Shown piece after piece: positions 63,298 through 64,000 of a DNA stretch of 64,000 nt. The stretch lies in assembly GCA_947570135.1 (NCBI GenBank), contig CANOTP010000002.1, positions 186,001 through 250,000 of the forward strand, in the 5' to 3' direction. Below the pieces are notes generated by a model. It made no database searches, was not told the DNA's origin, and saw nothing but the letters and a program-made list of their open reading frames with translations. The first letter of the stretch is position 1. Every line of letters starts with the position of its first letter. This DNA is from an uncultured Candidatus Melainabacteria bacterium (GTDB lineage Bacteria > Cyanobacteriota > Vampirovibrionia > Gastranaerophilales > Gastranaerophilaceae). A program made the translations under genes and the position numbers.

Positions 63298-63326
63298 ATT
63301 TTAATATATTAATTTTTATATGGCAA
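63298..63326 (-). promoter_or_regulatory. Promoter of the hydrogenase operon
   Basis: On the minus strand TTGCCA (63326-63321) and TAAAAT (63303-63298) are 17 bases apart. The first gene starts at 63273, giving a leader of ~20 bases. Confidence 0.65.
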
Positions 63327-63429
63327 GTAGAGGAGTTAATTTTATTTATAACGGTGTGCCAATTCGCGGTTGATGATTGTTTTGTAATTTTGTACATTAG
63401 ATATTATTACAAAATAAAGCAGGAAAATT

Positions 63430-63655
63430 ATGGACGAAAAACTTATCGGAAAAATATATGATTTAGGCAGTAATATAAGGTAGGCAGAAAGTTTAAACAA
63501 AATTTTAGTAGAATGCATAGATGATGATTATCATTTAAAACCTATTGAATATGAATACTTGTCAAAAATATTGTTATTATTTAATGAACAATTTGCATAA
63601 GGATTTTAACGAAATTGATAAAATGATTGTAGAGTTGTTGGCAGCTGATAAATAA
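63430..63655 (+). pseudogene. Broken small helical protein gene
   Basis: An ATG at 63430 with AGGAAA before it starts a frame cut by TAG at codon 18 (63481). The same frame then continues open to 63600. A single-base shift near 63590 would continue it to the TAA at 63653, giving ~75 residues of helical, Asp/Glu/Leu-rich sequence. It looks like a decayed small gene similar in kind to the 80-residue protein at 24.4 kb. The rest of the 63274-63706 stretch shows only the hydrogenase promoter. Confidence 0.45.
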
Positions 63656-63671
63656 AAATAAACTAAATATC

Positions 63672-63700
63672 TGGCATATATTTCCCCTTCGTGGTAAAAT
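63672..63700 (+). promoter_or_regulatory. Promoter of proB, leaderless
   Basis: TGGCAT (63672-63677) and TAAAAT (63695-63700) are 17 bases apart. The ATG at 63707 begins 6 bases after the -10 box. Confidence 0.5.
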
Positions 63701-63706
63701 CGGGTT

Positions 63707-64000
63707 ATGGAAAGAGATGATTTTATAAAAGCAAAACGTATTGTTATTAAGCTCGGTACAAATGTTTTACGTAACGATGAAGGTTATGTGTCGCTGCCGA
63801 GGGTTTATACATTTATTGAAGATATTGCAAACCTTGTTATATCAGGTAAAGAAGTTATTGTCGTCACCTCAGGTGCGGTTGGTTTGGGTAAAAAACGTTT
63901 GGGGCTTGAAAGTACCGAAGGTACTGCTTTAAAACAGGCTTGTGCGGCTATCGGACAGGGCAAGTTGATGTCTATTTATGAAAACGGATTTGATACTTAC
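63707..64000 (+). CDS. proB: Glutamate 5-kinase (partial)
   Basis: The first 98 residues are in the window; the gene continues past the right edge. The amino-acid kinase start V-I-K-L-G-T-N-V-L (about 13-21) and V-T-S-G-A-V-G-L-G (about 56-64) are characteristic, followed by Q-A-C-A-A-I-G-Q-G-K-L-M near 80-91, which is specific for ProB. It phosphorylates glutamate as the first step of proline synthesis. There is no ribosome site, and the -10 box is 6 bases before the ATG. Confidence 0.92.
   Translation, partial: MERDDFIKAKRIVIKLGTNVLRNDEGYVSLPRVYTFIEDIANLVISGKEVIVVTSGAVGLGKKRLGLESTEGTALKQACAAIGQGKLMSIYENGFDTY

Overview
The window looks like chromosome from an uncultured, non-photosynthetic cousin of the Cyanobacteria (Melainabacteria/Vampirovibrionia, most likely Gastranaerophilales). 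This is an inference from the mix of features, not from a database search. The DNA is AT-rich with short intergenic gaps. It carries several prepilin-like proteins with a shared D-x-N-G ... P-N-x-x-G-x-D C-terminal signature, diderm-type genes (PilM/N/O-like proteins, an MCE/MlaD protein, an LprI-like protein), anaerobic [FeFe]-hydrogenase genes, FixC/FixX and complete NAD synthesis from aspartate. There is no trace of photosynthesis genes, tRNAs, insertion sequences or CRISPR arrays.

Layout. 0-2.1 kb: type IV pilus assembly genes (minus strand). 2.2-5 kb: nadA, an rRNA methyltransferase and the primary sigma factor. 5.5-6.7 kb: a prepilin followed directly by the RNase P RNA gene. 6.7-10.3 kb: ACT-domain protein, alanine/glycine symporter, asparaginase and a protein with GspE/MshE-N-like motifs. 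10.4-14.3 kb: accessory genes (large HD-domain protein, a frameshifted gene with a repeat tail, a small membrane protein). 14.6-18.4 kb: VKOR-DsbA fusion, queH and two TPR-type proteins. 18.4-24 kb: an orphan FliI/SctN-type ATPase, adk, map, two unknown genes and tmk. 24.1-24.9 kb: two small paralogous XRE regulators with related operator-like DNA and a small divergent gene. 24.9-31.5 kb: EamA transporter, CorA, fixC-fixX, a duplicated-motif small protein and gyrB. 31.6-36.7 kb: small secreted protein, unknown, aminotransferase, XRE regulator, prepilin, YkgJ-like protein, MlaD-like protein and upp. 36.8-42 kb: two LysM-bearing wall hydrolases and a GH57 glucan enzyme. 42-47.2 kb: nadB-nadC flanked by three broken prepilin copies and a NarL-type response regulator. 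47.2-53.2 kb: nusA, rimP, a coiled-coil protein, der and a radical SAM protein. 53.3-58.3 kb: a DRE-TIM aldolase-like protein, a compact structured intergenic element, LprI-like protein, GH108 muramidase and a large membrane protein. 58.4-63.3 kb: a five-gene [FeFe]-hydrogenase/PP2C operon. 63.4-64 kb: a broken small gene and the start of proB.

How it works together. The hydrogenase operon combines a probable catalytic group-B-like [FeFe] hydrogenase, a sensory-type [FeFe] hydrogenase with a PAS domain, a SpoIIE/PP2C phosphatase and two thioredoxin-like [2Fe-2S] proteins. This suggests hydrogen metabolism coupled to redox or H2 sensing. The prepilin genes and fragments share nearly the same 5' coding segment and could be targets for recombination.

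The less expected signals are regulatory: a 111-nt element that folds into a clean three-way junction (54015-54125), a terminator-like hairpin between a promoter and rimP-nusA, and a recurring pattern in which the -10 box sits 6-7 bases before the start codon, which predicts leaderless mRNAs for several genes. All functional statements come from reading motifs and context; no search was run.
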